Shown here: positions 1 to 6,535 of the stretch, piece after piece
Layout of the letters: every line of letters starts with the position of its first letter
Numbering within the stretch: the stretch's first letter is position 1
Source: JAVJRN01 sp047635055
GTDB lineage: Bacteria > Bacteroidota > Bacteroidia > Cytophagales > Cyclobacteriaceae
Reading direction: 5' to 3'
NCBI GenBank assembly: GCA_047635055.1
Contig: JBLIIJ010000007.1
Coordinates: 1 to 64,000 of the forward strand
Length of the DNA stretch: 64,000 nt
Program-made: the position numbers and the translations under genes
Notes under the pieces: model-generated
Database searches by the model: none
Told to the model about the DNA's origin: nothing
The model's input: only the letters and a program-made list of their open reading frames with translations

Positions 1-702
1 AATCATTTTGAAGCTAGGGCTTATGATCCAGTTATTGGTAGATGGATGAATGTCGATCCAGCAGGGCAATTCTGGTCACCATATGTTGGTATGGGAAATG
101 CTCCGACAATTGGAGTTGATCCAGATGGGCGGGATTGCCCTAAATGCCCCAACGGGAAAGGGTATGATGATTATCGAAATTCTACCCTTTATTACGACTG
201 GAGCAAACAAGTTAGTGGAGATGGCGCTTTCCTTTGGCACCCAAGCGCAACTATAAGTGCCGGTTTGCCTGAATCTAGTGCTCGTGCACGTAGAGCAGGA
301 CATCTATTAGGAATATATCAAGGGCAAGCTGATTTTGTAAGAGGATCAGCTGAATTAGCAGCCTATACGTTTGGAGAGGTAGGAAACTTGGTTACATATG
401 CAGGGTATGGCACATCTTTGATCCCTGGAGCCCAACCAATTGCAGGCTTATTATATACTACGGGGACAGTGTTAGCTACTGCCTCTGCCGGTATTAATTT
501 AGGAATAAATATTGTAGATGGAGATGCAGAAGGAGCTGCATTGACAGGAGCAACATATGCAGCAGGTTTTTTTGCAGTAAAATCAGTTTCAAAATTATCT
601 AAAAGCGGATTAATTACACAGATTGATCAGGTAATATTGGAGGGGTCAGTTGCAACCAAAATGGCTATAATGGCTATGGTCATATCTAAAACCAATGAAT
701 AA
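1..702 (+). CDS. RHS repeat-associated core protein, C-terminal part (5' end outside window)
   Basis: The open frame runs into the window from its left edge and ends at 702, giving 233 visible residues. The first 45 or so carry the RHS core signature: ARAYDPVIGRW, then VDPAG, SPYVGMGNAP and DPDG. RHS proteins form a large secreted shell that releases a variable C-terminal domain, often a toxin. The tail after DPDG (about 190 residues) starts with a C-x-x-C pair (CPKC), then becomes rich in Gly, Ala and hydrophobic residues with two possible membrane-active stretches. I do not recognise a known toxin domain or nuclease motif in it. A 60-codon membrane-protein gene follows 8 bp later and is the obvious immunity candidate. 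The RHS assignment is firm; the activity of the tail is unknown. Confidence 0.9.
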   Translation, partial: NHFEARAYDPVIGRWMNVDPAGQFWSPYVGMGNAPTIGVDPDGRDCPKCPNGKGYDDYRNSTLYYDWSKQVSGDGAFLWHPSATISAGLPESSARARRAGHLLGIYQGQADFVRGSAELAAYTFGEVGNLVTYAGYGTSLIPGAQPIAGLLYTTGTVLATASAGINLGINIVDGDAEGAALTGATYAAGFFAVKSVSKLSKSGLITQIDQVILEGSVATKMAIMAMVISKTNE

Positions 703-710
703 GATTTTAT

Positions 711-893
711 ATGAATTTTTTCTGGGGCATGCTTTTTATAGCCGGAGGAGTGGCTTTAGTTTTTTTTGTTCGAAAATCTGCAGAAGATGAAGATTCCTAC
801 AGAGCTGTGTTTATTGATTGGAAGGGATATGTAGCATCAATAGCATTAATTGTTGCAGGAGTGCTTTTTTTGGTAAAAGCTTTTAGCAACTAG
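711..893 (+). CDS. Small two-helix membrane protein, possible RHS immunity protein
   Basis: Sixty residues with two predicted membrane helices: about 3-20 (FFWGMLFIAGGVALVFFV) and 40-56 (YVASIALIVAGVLFLV). A charged loop (RKSAEDEDSYR) lies between them. It starts 8 bp after the RHS stop, so the two are probably cotranscribed. Genes placed directly behind RHS C-terminal tips usually encode immunity proteins, and a membrane location would suit a membrane-active tip. That role is inferred from position only; no immunity family is recognised. Confidence 0.6.
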   Translation: MNFFWGMLFIAGGVALVFFVRKSAEDEDSYRAVFIDWKGYVASIALIVAGVLFLVKAFSN

Positions 894-1431
894 TCAGTCT
901 AATCCCCCTACTGGCGCGGATCTTCCTGCGTAGGCCCCTAGCTAGCGCGCGTTTGTAACGCGTGCCTTACTAGCAAAGAATGAAAGTCTTTGAAATCAGA
1001 GCTGTCGCTAGCGCCAGCCTTCGGCTGGTGTCCTACGGTATGAAAGTCCTTAAAACGAGATCGGCTAGGTACGAGCCAAAGACTCGCACCAGCGTACGTG
1101 GTGCTAAGTTCATACTGGCTTGTATACTTTTATCCCCTCGCTAGCGCGAGCTTTTAGCTCGTGTCCTACGGCAAGAAAGAAAGCCTCCCAAGCCCCCGTT
1201 CCCGCCATGCTTTGCATGGTGGTTTTTAATGCATCAAGATTGATGAAGAAAGAAATTGAACGCCTTCGAGCGATCGGTTGCTTTTTGTTCCTCAAGCTGG
1301 CGCTAGATTGCATCTAGTGCCATTAATAACAGTACGCGTACGTGTAATGAATATCGGTTTACTGTAGTATTTTAGGCATTGCAAATGCCATAAAGATAAA
1401 GTCGCAATGCAATTGCGACATAGCTGGAATC
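894..1431. repeat. Gene-free patch with clustered REP-like palindromes
   Basis: No gene is visible. The stretch holds at least four imperfect copies of a GC-rich hairpin unit with the core CTAGCGC...hairpin...GTG(T)CC(TACGG), at about 941-967, 1007-1038, 1068-1090 and 1140-1171; a fifth lies beyond the toxin gene near 2087-2133. Stem sequences differ (GCGCGTT/AACGCG, GCCAGCC/GGCTGG, GCGAGC/GCTCGT) while flanks are shared, which points to compensated structure. The patch is clearly more GC-rich than the surrounding DNA. Such units resemble REP elements mobilised by IS200-like RAYT transposases, but no such transposase is in the window. Confidence 0.6.
1375..1419. repeat. Tandem pair of perfect palindromes
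   Basis: Two perfect short palindromes stand 11 bp apart: GGCATTGCAAATGCC (1375-1389) and GTCGCAATGCAATTGCGAC (1401-1419). Both have an NNNATTGCAAATNNN-like centre with different outer arms. They lie directly upstream of the recombinase remnant and may mark an element end or a recombination site. That role is inference. Confidence 0.55.
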
Positions 1432-1554
1432 GAAGAAAAGAATATTATTGAAATTCAATACATGGCTGGACAAATCAACTGCACCGAACGCTACAAGCGA
1501 GTGAGCATGCAAGACCTGAGAAAATCATTAGAAGAATATCCTCCGATGAAATGA
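1432..1554 (+). pseudogene. Tyrosine recombinase (XerD/integrase-like), C-terminal remnant
   Basis: About 40 codons survive, ending in a TGA at 1552-1554. They read as the last segment of Bacteroidota tyrosine recombinases: IEIQYMAG (normally ...YMAGH), then TERYKRVSMQDL containing the catalytic Tyr, then a KSLEEYPPMK tail. The conserved His after YMAG is Gln here, and everything upstream (core-binding domain, Arg and Lys catalytic residues) is missing. It is a fossil of an integrated element and cannot be active. It sits between the palindrome pair and a toxin-antitoxin module. Confidence 0.75.
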
Positions 1555-1589
1555 GACAAAAGATGAATAGAAATCGTTATTTTGTATGT

Positions 1590-1787
1590 ATGAATATCGA
1601 AGCAAGAAAATATCATTTGATAGAACGTGTGATGCAGTTTGATGAAAAAGAGATCGATAAGGTAGAAACTTTCCTGAACAAAGAATCAGAACTATCAGCA
1701 TCATTAGATCGAGCATTGCAACAAGTAGAAGAAGGTAAAGTAACTCCACACAATGAAGTGAAAAAGAAGTATGAGAAATGGCTTTAG
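1590..1787 (+). CDS. Antitoxin of RelE/ParE-type module
   Basis: A 65-residue acidic/basic mixed protein starting MNIEARKYHLIERVMQ. An in-frame ATG exists 39 bp upstream (1551), but it overlaps the recombinase remnant and adds an atypical basic leader, so 1590 is preferred. The middle (FLNKESELSASLDRALQQ) is helical, and the C-terminus (HNEVKKKYEKWL) resembles the toxin-binding tail of small Bacteroidota antitoxins that pair with RelE/ParE toxins. Its stop overlaps the toxin start by 10 bp, a typical translationally coupled arrangement. It should neutralise the downstream toxin and probably represses the operon. Family assignment rests largely on the neighbour. Confidence 0.75.
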   Translation: MNIEARKYHLIERVMQFDEKEIDKVETFLNKESELSASLDRALQQVEEGKVTPHNEVKKKYEKWL

Positions 1788-2068
1788 AGATTGTTTGGGC
1801 AGATGAAGCCAATGAAGATCTGGATGATATTATCGAACATCTTGAAGAGAAATGGACAGAGAAGGAGACCCGTCAGTTTTTTGCTCGCCTTGAAGAATGT
1901 TTAAGTAAGATCAAAGAAGCACCACACCGACAGAAAGACTCCATTAGAAAACCAGAAACTAAAGAGTATCAACACTCCGCACAGACCACTATTTTTTACT
2001 CGTTTGATGATAAGGTGGTCAATCTTTTACGACTCTGGGCAAACCTGAAAGATCCAGGCAGGCTGTAA
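1778..2068 (+). CDS. RelE/ParE superfamily toxin
   Basis: Ninety-six residues with the RelE/ParE layout. The N-terminus (LEIVWADEANEDLDDIIEHLEEKW) is the typical first strand and helix pair. A middle IKEAPHRQKDSI, a strand around TTIFYSFDDKVVNLLRLW and a C-terminal NLKDPGRL follow; the last resembles the RxxP/P-x-x-L end of this family. Toxins of this fold either cleave mRNA on the ribosome (RelE) or poison DNA gyrase (ParE); the sequence does not decide between them. It overlaps the antitoxin gene by 10 bp. REP-like repeats flank the pair on both sides, which suggests acquisition by transfer. Confidence 0.85.
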   Translation: MALEIVWADEANEDLDDIIEHLEEKWTEKETRQFFARLEECLSKIKEAPHRQKDSIRKPETKEYQHSAQTTIFYSFDDKVVNLLRLWANLKDPGRL

Positions 2069-3147
2069 TCCACCGCACCAATCCACCCCTAGCTGGCGCA
2101 CGTTTAGCCTTTTCGGTGTAACGCGTGCTTGATATAGAAATTCTGGCAGGTGAGATTGCTTCAACAAAAACCTCATTTTAATCGGTTCTTATTTCGCAAA
2201 GACGATTTTAAGGCTCATTTCAATGCTTTGTTCATCGAACTCAGGTTAGTAAATTTATTGGCAATTCTGTGATATAAATTGGAGGGTTCTTTTAGGATGA
2301 GATTCCTGATCAAGTCATGACTTCCAGCGTTAGATTACCCAACTCTTGCAAAATCTAAGCTTGCGACTGACTCCTTGCGACTTAAGGGTAAAACGATTTC
2401 AATATCGTCATTATCAGCTTGACTGGTAATCTCATCATATAAATCTGCATTTACTTTCATGTGGGATTCCTGATCAAGTCAGAAATTATGGAAAGAATCA
2501 TAATATCCCTGTGGCGCAACGCGACTCGTTTGTGCCTTTTTCTTTGACTTGAATCGTGTGAAGAAGAGAATTTGTATTCTGTTCCAAAGTTATTTTTCTA
2601 AAATCGAGTAACCATAAGAGGTTTACCCCAACTGTTCCAAGGTTATAAAAAGAAAAAACTGACTCAAGCTTTAGGCTTGGACTCTTTTTGTTTGCTGGAA
2701 TGCCTGAAAGCGAAAGGTTAATTGATGTAAATAACTTTGTGATTCAACCAGTTTACCACCTCACGTTAAAATGGCGTTCTTCTAAAGTAATAGTCAGCAT
2801 ATAATCCTAAAGAAAGCCTGTAGTTATATGGAAATCTCTTTCGTTCCTCACTCGATTTAAAGAGCTCAGTTGTGCAAGAATGAACCAATCTCTTTCAATA
2901 AAAAACGTCGCTTCGATATGCCCGAAGGAAGTGAGAAGTCCTGTGCATAAATGAGGAGTGATATTTGAAAAGTCCTTATGAAAAATTCCATGATTCTTCA
3001 TAGAGATTTCTCCCATTGGTCGAAAGGTCGAGTGATGTAGATGATTTTACTGGCTTTTGAAGATTGAAAGTTTGAAAAATGCCATCATAAACTCACATTT
3101 CATTGCTGGCTCGACCATCAATCACGTGGAATGGAAGATAACATCTA
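2069..3147. other. 1.1-kb accessory intergenic stretch, mostly debris
   Basis: No convincing full-length gene. It contains a REP-like unit (2087-2133), two identical 17-mers GATTCCTGATCAAGTCA at 2301-2317 and 2465-2481, which bracket a 41-codon minus-strand frame, and a related pair of TGTTCCAA-(A/G)GTTAT motifs near 2580 and 2633. An imperfect hairpin followed by T5 lies at about 2668-2694. From about 2700 to 3140 nothing can be assigned. Confidence 0.6.
2335..2460 (-). CDS. Small unassigned ORF between direct repeats
   Basis: A 41-residue frame starting MKVNADLYDEITSQAD and ending SLDFARVG. Composition is coding-like, acidic at first and then mixed (IEIVLPLSRKES). It is bracketed by two identical 17-bp direct repeats, one immediately upstream of its start and one downstream of its stop. 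A weak AGGA lies ahead of the ATG. It may be a genuine small gene, for example an antitoxin-like protein, or a remnant. No family is recognised. Confidence 0.3.
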   Translation of the reverse strand: MKVNADLYDEITSQADNDDIEIVLPLSRKESVASLDFARVG

Positions 3148-3603
3148 TTACTTAGCAATTAACCTTTCATCAAAAGGCTCTGGTCTTACATCTATCAGTT
3201 TTACCAGCTTGTAAAATGAAGGGTGTCTTACATTGATAAGGAAATTATTCTCCCTGTAGCTTTGTGCAGAAGGCACTTCGCAAAGTAGTTGGTCAGACGC
3301 TAAAAATCGCTTTGTTTCTTGACTCAGAAAAGTGGGGTAAGGCTTATTCATCCAGTCATTAGGTAGGCTGTCTTTTTTAATTGAATATATTTCCGCCTCT
3401 TCATCAACTTCAATAGTCATACAAATACGATCATTGACTAGTCGGTTTTCATTAGCTAAAATTTCCAGTTTGGCTAAAGCAATGCTGGGTGAACAGTAGA
3501 TTATCCACTGACCTGCTTTGTTCCATCGTCCATCGGAGAAGAGCGTGCCTTGTGGAGGCCAGACATCTTTAAACTTCGTTTTTTCTAAATGATAAAGGAT
3601 CAA
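3148..3603 (-). CDS. RES domain toxin of RES/Xre toxin-antitoxin system
   Basis: A 151-residue RES-domain protein. Family landmarks: G-R-W-N at residues 25-28 (R26 is the conserved Arg), Y36-C-S-P with A-x-x-x-L-E47 in the next helix, and the C-terminal NVRHPSF block where the family has N-P-x-H. RES toxins act on NAD+ (degradation or phosphorolysis) or ADP-ribosylate targets, causing growth arrest. The upstream antitoxin gene overlaps it by 4 bp (ATGA), showing translational coupling. No residue expected for activity is obviously missing. Confidence 0.9.
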   Translation of the reverse strand: MILYHLEKTKFKDVWPPQGTLFSDGRWNKAGQWIIYCSPSIALAKLEILANENRLVNDRICMTIEVDEEAEIYSIKKDSLPNDWMNKPYPTFLSQETKRFLASDQLLCEVPSAQSYRENNFLINVRHPSFYKLVKLIDVRPEPFDERLIAK

Positions 3604-4043
3604 CCGTAGATACTGTATTCTATTCTCAAAAAAGCCTTTTCTAATTCACGACGACCTGTGCGACTGCCGAATAGAACTACAGGCTTAATGCCTCCCAAGT
3701 TTTCGTTTTTGGCGTTGAGCCATTCGATTAGATTGTCTTGATTGTCATCAAATGCTTCCATGCCTTTTTCCCACAAGTATGCTAGATCAACCAAGGCATC
3801 TTTGGTTTTAAAATCAAGCTTATCCGACTGCAGCATGTCGTAGTATTTGCTTTTGCTTATTTCAAGAGCTGCTGTGAGCGTTTGTGTAGATAAGTTCGTA
3901 TTCTTTTGAATCTTACTAAGCGTGGCGCCTGTCATAGGAGCTTTCGTGATTTCTTCTACTGAAAAGTTCGCATAAATGGCCGTAATCGAACTAGACATGC
4001 CATACGTGGCAAATGGTTCTTCAACTTTATTTTCTTTTTCCAT
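3600..4043 (-). CDS. Xre/ParS-type antitoxin (DUF2384) of RES toxin
   Basis: A 147-residue antitoxin. The N-terminal half holds the Xre-like helix-turn-helix region (around LSKIQKNTNLSTQTLTAALE and SKSKYYDML). The C-terminal half is the MbcA/ParS/Xre toxin-binding domain: a long helix LVDLAYLWEKGMEAFDDNQDNLIEW, then NENLGGIKPVVLFGSRTGRRELEKAF, matching the family's L-G-G-x-x-P-x-x-L-x-x-T-x-x-G block. It binds the RES active site and represses its own promoter in studied members. Two direct repeats ahead of the gene (4088-4120) look like its operator. Confidence 0.9.
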   Translation of the reverse strand: MEKENKVEEPFATYGMSSSITAIYANFSVEEITKAPMTGATLSKIQKNTNLSTQTLTAALEISKSKYYDMLQSDKLDFKTKDALVDLAYLWEKGMEAFDDNQDNLIEWLNAKNENLGGIKPVVLFGSRTGRRELEKAFLRIEYSIYG

Positions 4044-4065
4044 ATTATGACTCTTTATTCTTACA

Positions 4066-4120
4066 CTAATGTACCACAGTTCTCATGTATTTCCAAAAAA
4101 GAGCTTTTTATTTCCAAAAA
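4066..4120 (-). promoter_or_regulatory. Candidate promoter and operator of the RES/Xre operon
   Basis: Reading leftwards, TTG (4096-4094), 20 bp, TACATTAG (4073-4066) fits the Bacteroidota promoter TTTG/TAnnTTTG with one mismatch in the -7 box. The 12-mer TATTTCCAAAAA occurs exactly twice on the plus strand, at 4088-4099 and 4109-4120. The period is 21 bp, two helical turns. The first copy covers the -33 element. This suggests cooperative autorepression by the antitoxin; the role is inferred. Confidence 0.5.
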
Positions 4121-4140
4121 TGGAAAATTGAATGAGACAT

Positions 4141-4170
4141 AAAAAAAAGCTCCAATAGGAGCTTTTTTAC
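4141..4170 (-). terminator. Rho-independent terminator of sucD
   Basis: A perfect stem AAAAAGCTCC / GGAGCTTTTT with loop AATA, flanked by A and T runs. It lies 22 bp beyond the sucD stop in the direction of sucD transcription. Confidence 0.85.
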
Positions 4171-4191
4171 TTTGATTATGTGAGGGATTGA

Positions 4192-5067
4192 TTATTTTCC
4201 TAATGCTTTTCTCATTACTTCTCCGATATCTGCTGGAGAGGAAGCGACATGCAGTCCACACTCAGCCATAATTCTCATTTTTGCTTCTGCCGTATCATCT
4301 TTTCCACCAATAATGGCTCCAGCATGTCCCATTCTTCTTCCTGGAGGCGCTGTTTGCCCAGCGATGAAACCAACGACGGGTTTTTTGTTTCCATTCTCTT
4401 GTATCCACTTAGCTGCATCGGCTTCATATTGACCACCAATTTCACCAATCATGACTATTCCTACTGTTTCAGGATCTTCCATCAGCATTTGTACAGCCTC
4501 TTTGGTCGAAGTACCAATAATAGGGTCTCCACCGATTCCAATAGCAGTTGATATTCCCATTCCAGCTTTTACCACTTGATCAGCCGCTTCGTACGTTAAA
4601 GTTCCTGATTTAGACACAATACCGATATTCCCTTTTTTGAAAACAAAACCTGGCATAATACCGACTTTAGCTTCTCCTGGGGTAATTACTCCTGGGCAAT
4701 TTGGACCAACAAGAATAGCTCCTCTGTTCTTAGCATAAGGCTTTGCAATCATCATATCTTTTACGGGAATTCCTTCAGTAATGGTAATGATTACTTTAAT
4801 TCCTGCATCAGCGGCTTCCATTATGGCATCAGCAGCAAAAGCAGGTGGTACAAAAATGATCGTTGTATCTGCACCCGCTTTTTCAACAGCTTCTTTCACG
4901 GTATTGAAGACAGGAAGGTCAAGATGCGTTTGACCACCTTTCCCTGGAGTAACTCCACCAACAACATTGGAACCATACTCGATCATTTGAGAGGCGTGAA
5001 ACGTGCCTTCAGTGCCTGTGAAACCCTGAACAATGATTTTAGAATCTTTATTTACTAGAACGCTCAT
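4192..5067 (-). CDS. sucD: Succinyl-CoA ligase (ADP/GDP-forming), alpha subunit
   Basis: A 291-residue protein, the usual length. It converts succinyl-CoA and phosphate to succinate with nucleoside triphosphate formation in the TCA cycle, together with the beta subunit SucC, which is not in the window. The CoA-binding Rossmann domain has GFTGTEG at 15-21, GPNCPG lies at 121-126, and the phosphohistidine H248 sits in RMGHAGAII. The gene stands alone, as is common in Bacteroidota where sucC and sucD are often separated. It has an exact-match promoter 23 bp upstream of the ATG and a strong terminator downstream. Confidence 0.97.
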   Translation of the reverse strand: MSVLVNKDSKIIVQGFTGTEGTFHASQMIEYGSNVVGGVTPGKGGQTHLDLPVFNTVKEAVEKAGADTTIIFVPPAFAADAIMEAADAGIKVIITITEGIPVKDMMIAKPYAKNRGAILVGPNCPGVITPGEAKVGIMPGFVFKKGNIGIVSKSGTLTYEAADQVVKAGMGISTAIGIGGDPIIGTSTKEAVQMLMEDPETVGIVMIGEIGGQYEADAAKWIQENGNKKPVVGFIAGQTAPPGRRMGHAGAIIGGKDDTAEAKMRIMAECGLHVASSPADIGEVMRKALGK

Positions 5068-5089
5068 TTTTGGTTTGTTTTCTTTGGTG

Positions 5090-5120
5090 CAAAAATATTT
5101 GAATTGTGCGCACTAGCAAA
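5090..5120 (-). promoter_or_regulatory. sucD promoter, exact Bacteroidota consensus
   Basis: On the minus strand: TTTG (5120-5117), 19 bp, TATTTTTG (5097-5090). This matches the TTTG-N19-TAnnTTTG housekeeping promoter of Bacteroidota at every defined position. The predicted start would leave a leader of about 15-20 nt before the sucD ATG at 5067. Confidence 0.8.
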
Positions 5121-5193
5121 GGATAGTGAATATAAACTATTATACATTTGCGCTTTCGCCTTATTTCCATCAATTATTTAGAGAATTTAAACA

Positions 5194-6069
5194 ATGACCC
5201 AAGCTGAACCGCTTGAAATAACTACTCAAGATCATTTCAAAATACATGCAATAAGGTATTGGAGTAATGATTCTAAAAAAAAGCACCTTGTCATCATAGT
5301 TCCAGCCAATGGAGCACCACAAGGGTATTATCGTTCATTTGCTGAGTATGTTAGTGCCGATGATCACTTTGATTCATTGACATTTGATTATCGCGGGATT
5401 GGAAAATCCCTTGATGTGGAAGTAAAAGAGTCTGAGGCTAAATTGGACGACTGGGGAAAAGAAGATTTGACGAGTGTGATTGATTGGGCTGATGATAAAT
5501 ACGACAAGATATTTGTCTTAGGCCATAGCATTGCTGGTCAAATCTTCCCACTTGCGTTAAATACAGGCCGTATATCTGCCAGTTATTTCGTAGCGTCATC
5601 ATCAGCTTATAAAGGAAATTGGAAAGGAATTCATTACATAGGAATATTGGTCTTCTGGTATTTGCTGTTGCCTCTATTTACGTTTTTTAAGGGGTATATG
5701 CCGGGTTGGGTCATGGGTGGAGATATTTCTTTACCGAAGAATGTGGCATTACAATGGAGAAAGGCCGGAATTCACAAGAACGGGATAATAGGGAATGATC
5801 AGGTAAAGGCTGAAGGATATTCATCAATTAAAATACCAGTGCACTTTTTAAGTATTGATGATGATAAAATGTACGCCCCAACCAAGGCTGTGCAGGCGTT
5901 AATGAGGCAATACATTAATGCCAAAACGACCTTTCAATTTATTAGACCTATAGATTTGGGATACAAGGAAATAGGACATTTTGGTTTTTTTAGAAGAAAA
6001 AATCAGCACAACCTTTGGTACATGCCCATTATGTTTTTCACACAATTTGTCGAGAAGTTAGACCAGTAG
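5194..6069 (+). CDS. Alpha/beta hydrolase with GHSIAG nucleophile elbow
   Basis: A 291-residue serine hydrolase-like protein of the predicted alpha/beta hydrolase group COG4757. The strand VIIVPANGAPQGYY (33-46) is the usual oxyanion-side region, DYRGIG (65-70) follows, and the nucleophile is S112 in GHSIAG. The family normally has GHSLGG, so the Gly after x is Ala here, which is unusual but tolerated in some hydrolases. A hydrophobic segment near 150-170 may be a lid or membrane-facing helix. The C-terminal EIGHFGFF supplies the catalytic His. Substrate unknown. Its 3' end overlaps the convergent phosphatase gene by 12 bp. Confidence 0.85.
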   Translation: MTQAEPLEITTQDHFKIHAIRYWSNDSKKKHLVIIVPANGAPQGYYRSFAEYVSADDHFDSLTFDYRGIGKSLDVEVKESEAKLDDWGKEDLTSVIDWADDKYDKIFVLGHSIAGQIFPLALNTGRISASYFVASSSAYKGNWKGIHYIGILVFWYLLLPLFTFFKGYMPGWVMGGDISLPKNVALQWRKAGIHKNGIIGNDQVKAEGYSSIKIPVHFLSIDDDKMYAPTKAVQALMRQYINAKTTFQFIRPIDLGYKEIGHFGFFRRKNQHNLWYMPIMFFTQFVEKLDQ

Positions 6070-6528
6070 ATGCTCATCTATAAACTCTCGGACAGCACCT
6101 TCACCACCTTTAGATTTTAGTATAACCTTTGCAATAGCTTTTATTTCCTTGACAGAATCGGACGGGCATGCAGTATGTCCGACCACCTGCATTATCGATA
6201 AGTCATTGACGTCATCTCCGATAAAAGCGACCTCAGAAAGGCTTATCTCCATTTCTTCTAACCAGTTTTCAAGTATTTTGAGTTTGGACTCTTGGCCAAC
6301 ATAGATATATTTCATTCCAAGCATATTTGCTCGTGAATTTACCATTTCCGTGGTATGACTATGGCTGATAATGCCTACTTCAATACCCGATTTTATTGCC
6401 AGTTTGATGCCCATTCCATCCTTAGCATTGAATTTTTTAAATTGACTGCCATCTTCAAGGACATAGATTCCTCCATCGGTCATGGTGCCGTCGACATCCA
6501 AGACTAAGAATTTAATTTTTTTGGTCAT
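6058..6528 (-). CDS. KdsC-like 3-deoxy-sugar-acid phosphatase (HAD superfamily)
   Basis: A 156-residue HAD phosphatase of the KdsC/YrbI group. Motif I is LDVDGTMTDGG with D11 and D13, the motif III Lys is K82, and motif IV is GDDVNDL (104-110). KdsC enzymes remove the phosphate from Kdo-8-P or nonulosonate-9-P. In this protein motif II reads IISHSHTT, where the family normally has (T/S)-G-R, so the Gly-Arg pair is replaced by His-Ser. It is the third gene of a tight operon and starts 7 bp after the DAHP synthase stop. The class is certain; the substrate is open, and the operon argues for a 3-deoxy-2-ulosonate phosphate that may not be Kdo-8-P. Confidence 0.85.
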   Translation of the reverse strand: MTKKIKFLVLDVDGTMTDGGIYVLEDGSQFKKFNAKDGMGIKLAIKSGIEVGIISHSHTTEMVNSRANMLGMKYIYVGQESKLKILENWLEEMEISLSEVAFIGDDVNDLSIMQVVGHTACPSDSVKEIKAIAKVILKSKGGEGAVREFIDEHLLV

Positions 6529-6535
6529 GATTTTT

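Noticed and set aside
1110..1317. Overlapping frames on both strands in the repeat patch
   Set aside because: They run through the hairpin repeats and translate repeat sequence; no protein-like pattern.
1528..1812. 94-codon minus-strand hydrophobic frame opposite the antitoxin
   Set aside because: Antisense of the recombinase remnant and the antitoxin gene; the plus-strand toxin-antitoxin pair explains the region.
2807..3016. 69-codon minus-strand frame in the debris region
   Set aside because: No ribosome-binding site, no family resemblance and odd composition; the frame is probably chance openness in degraded DNA.
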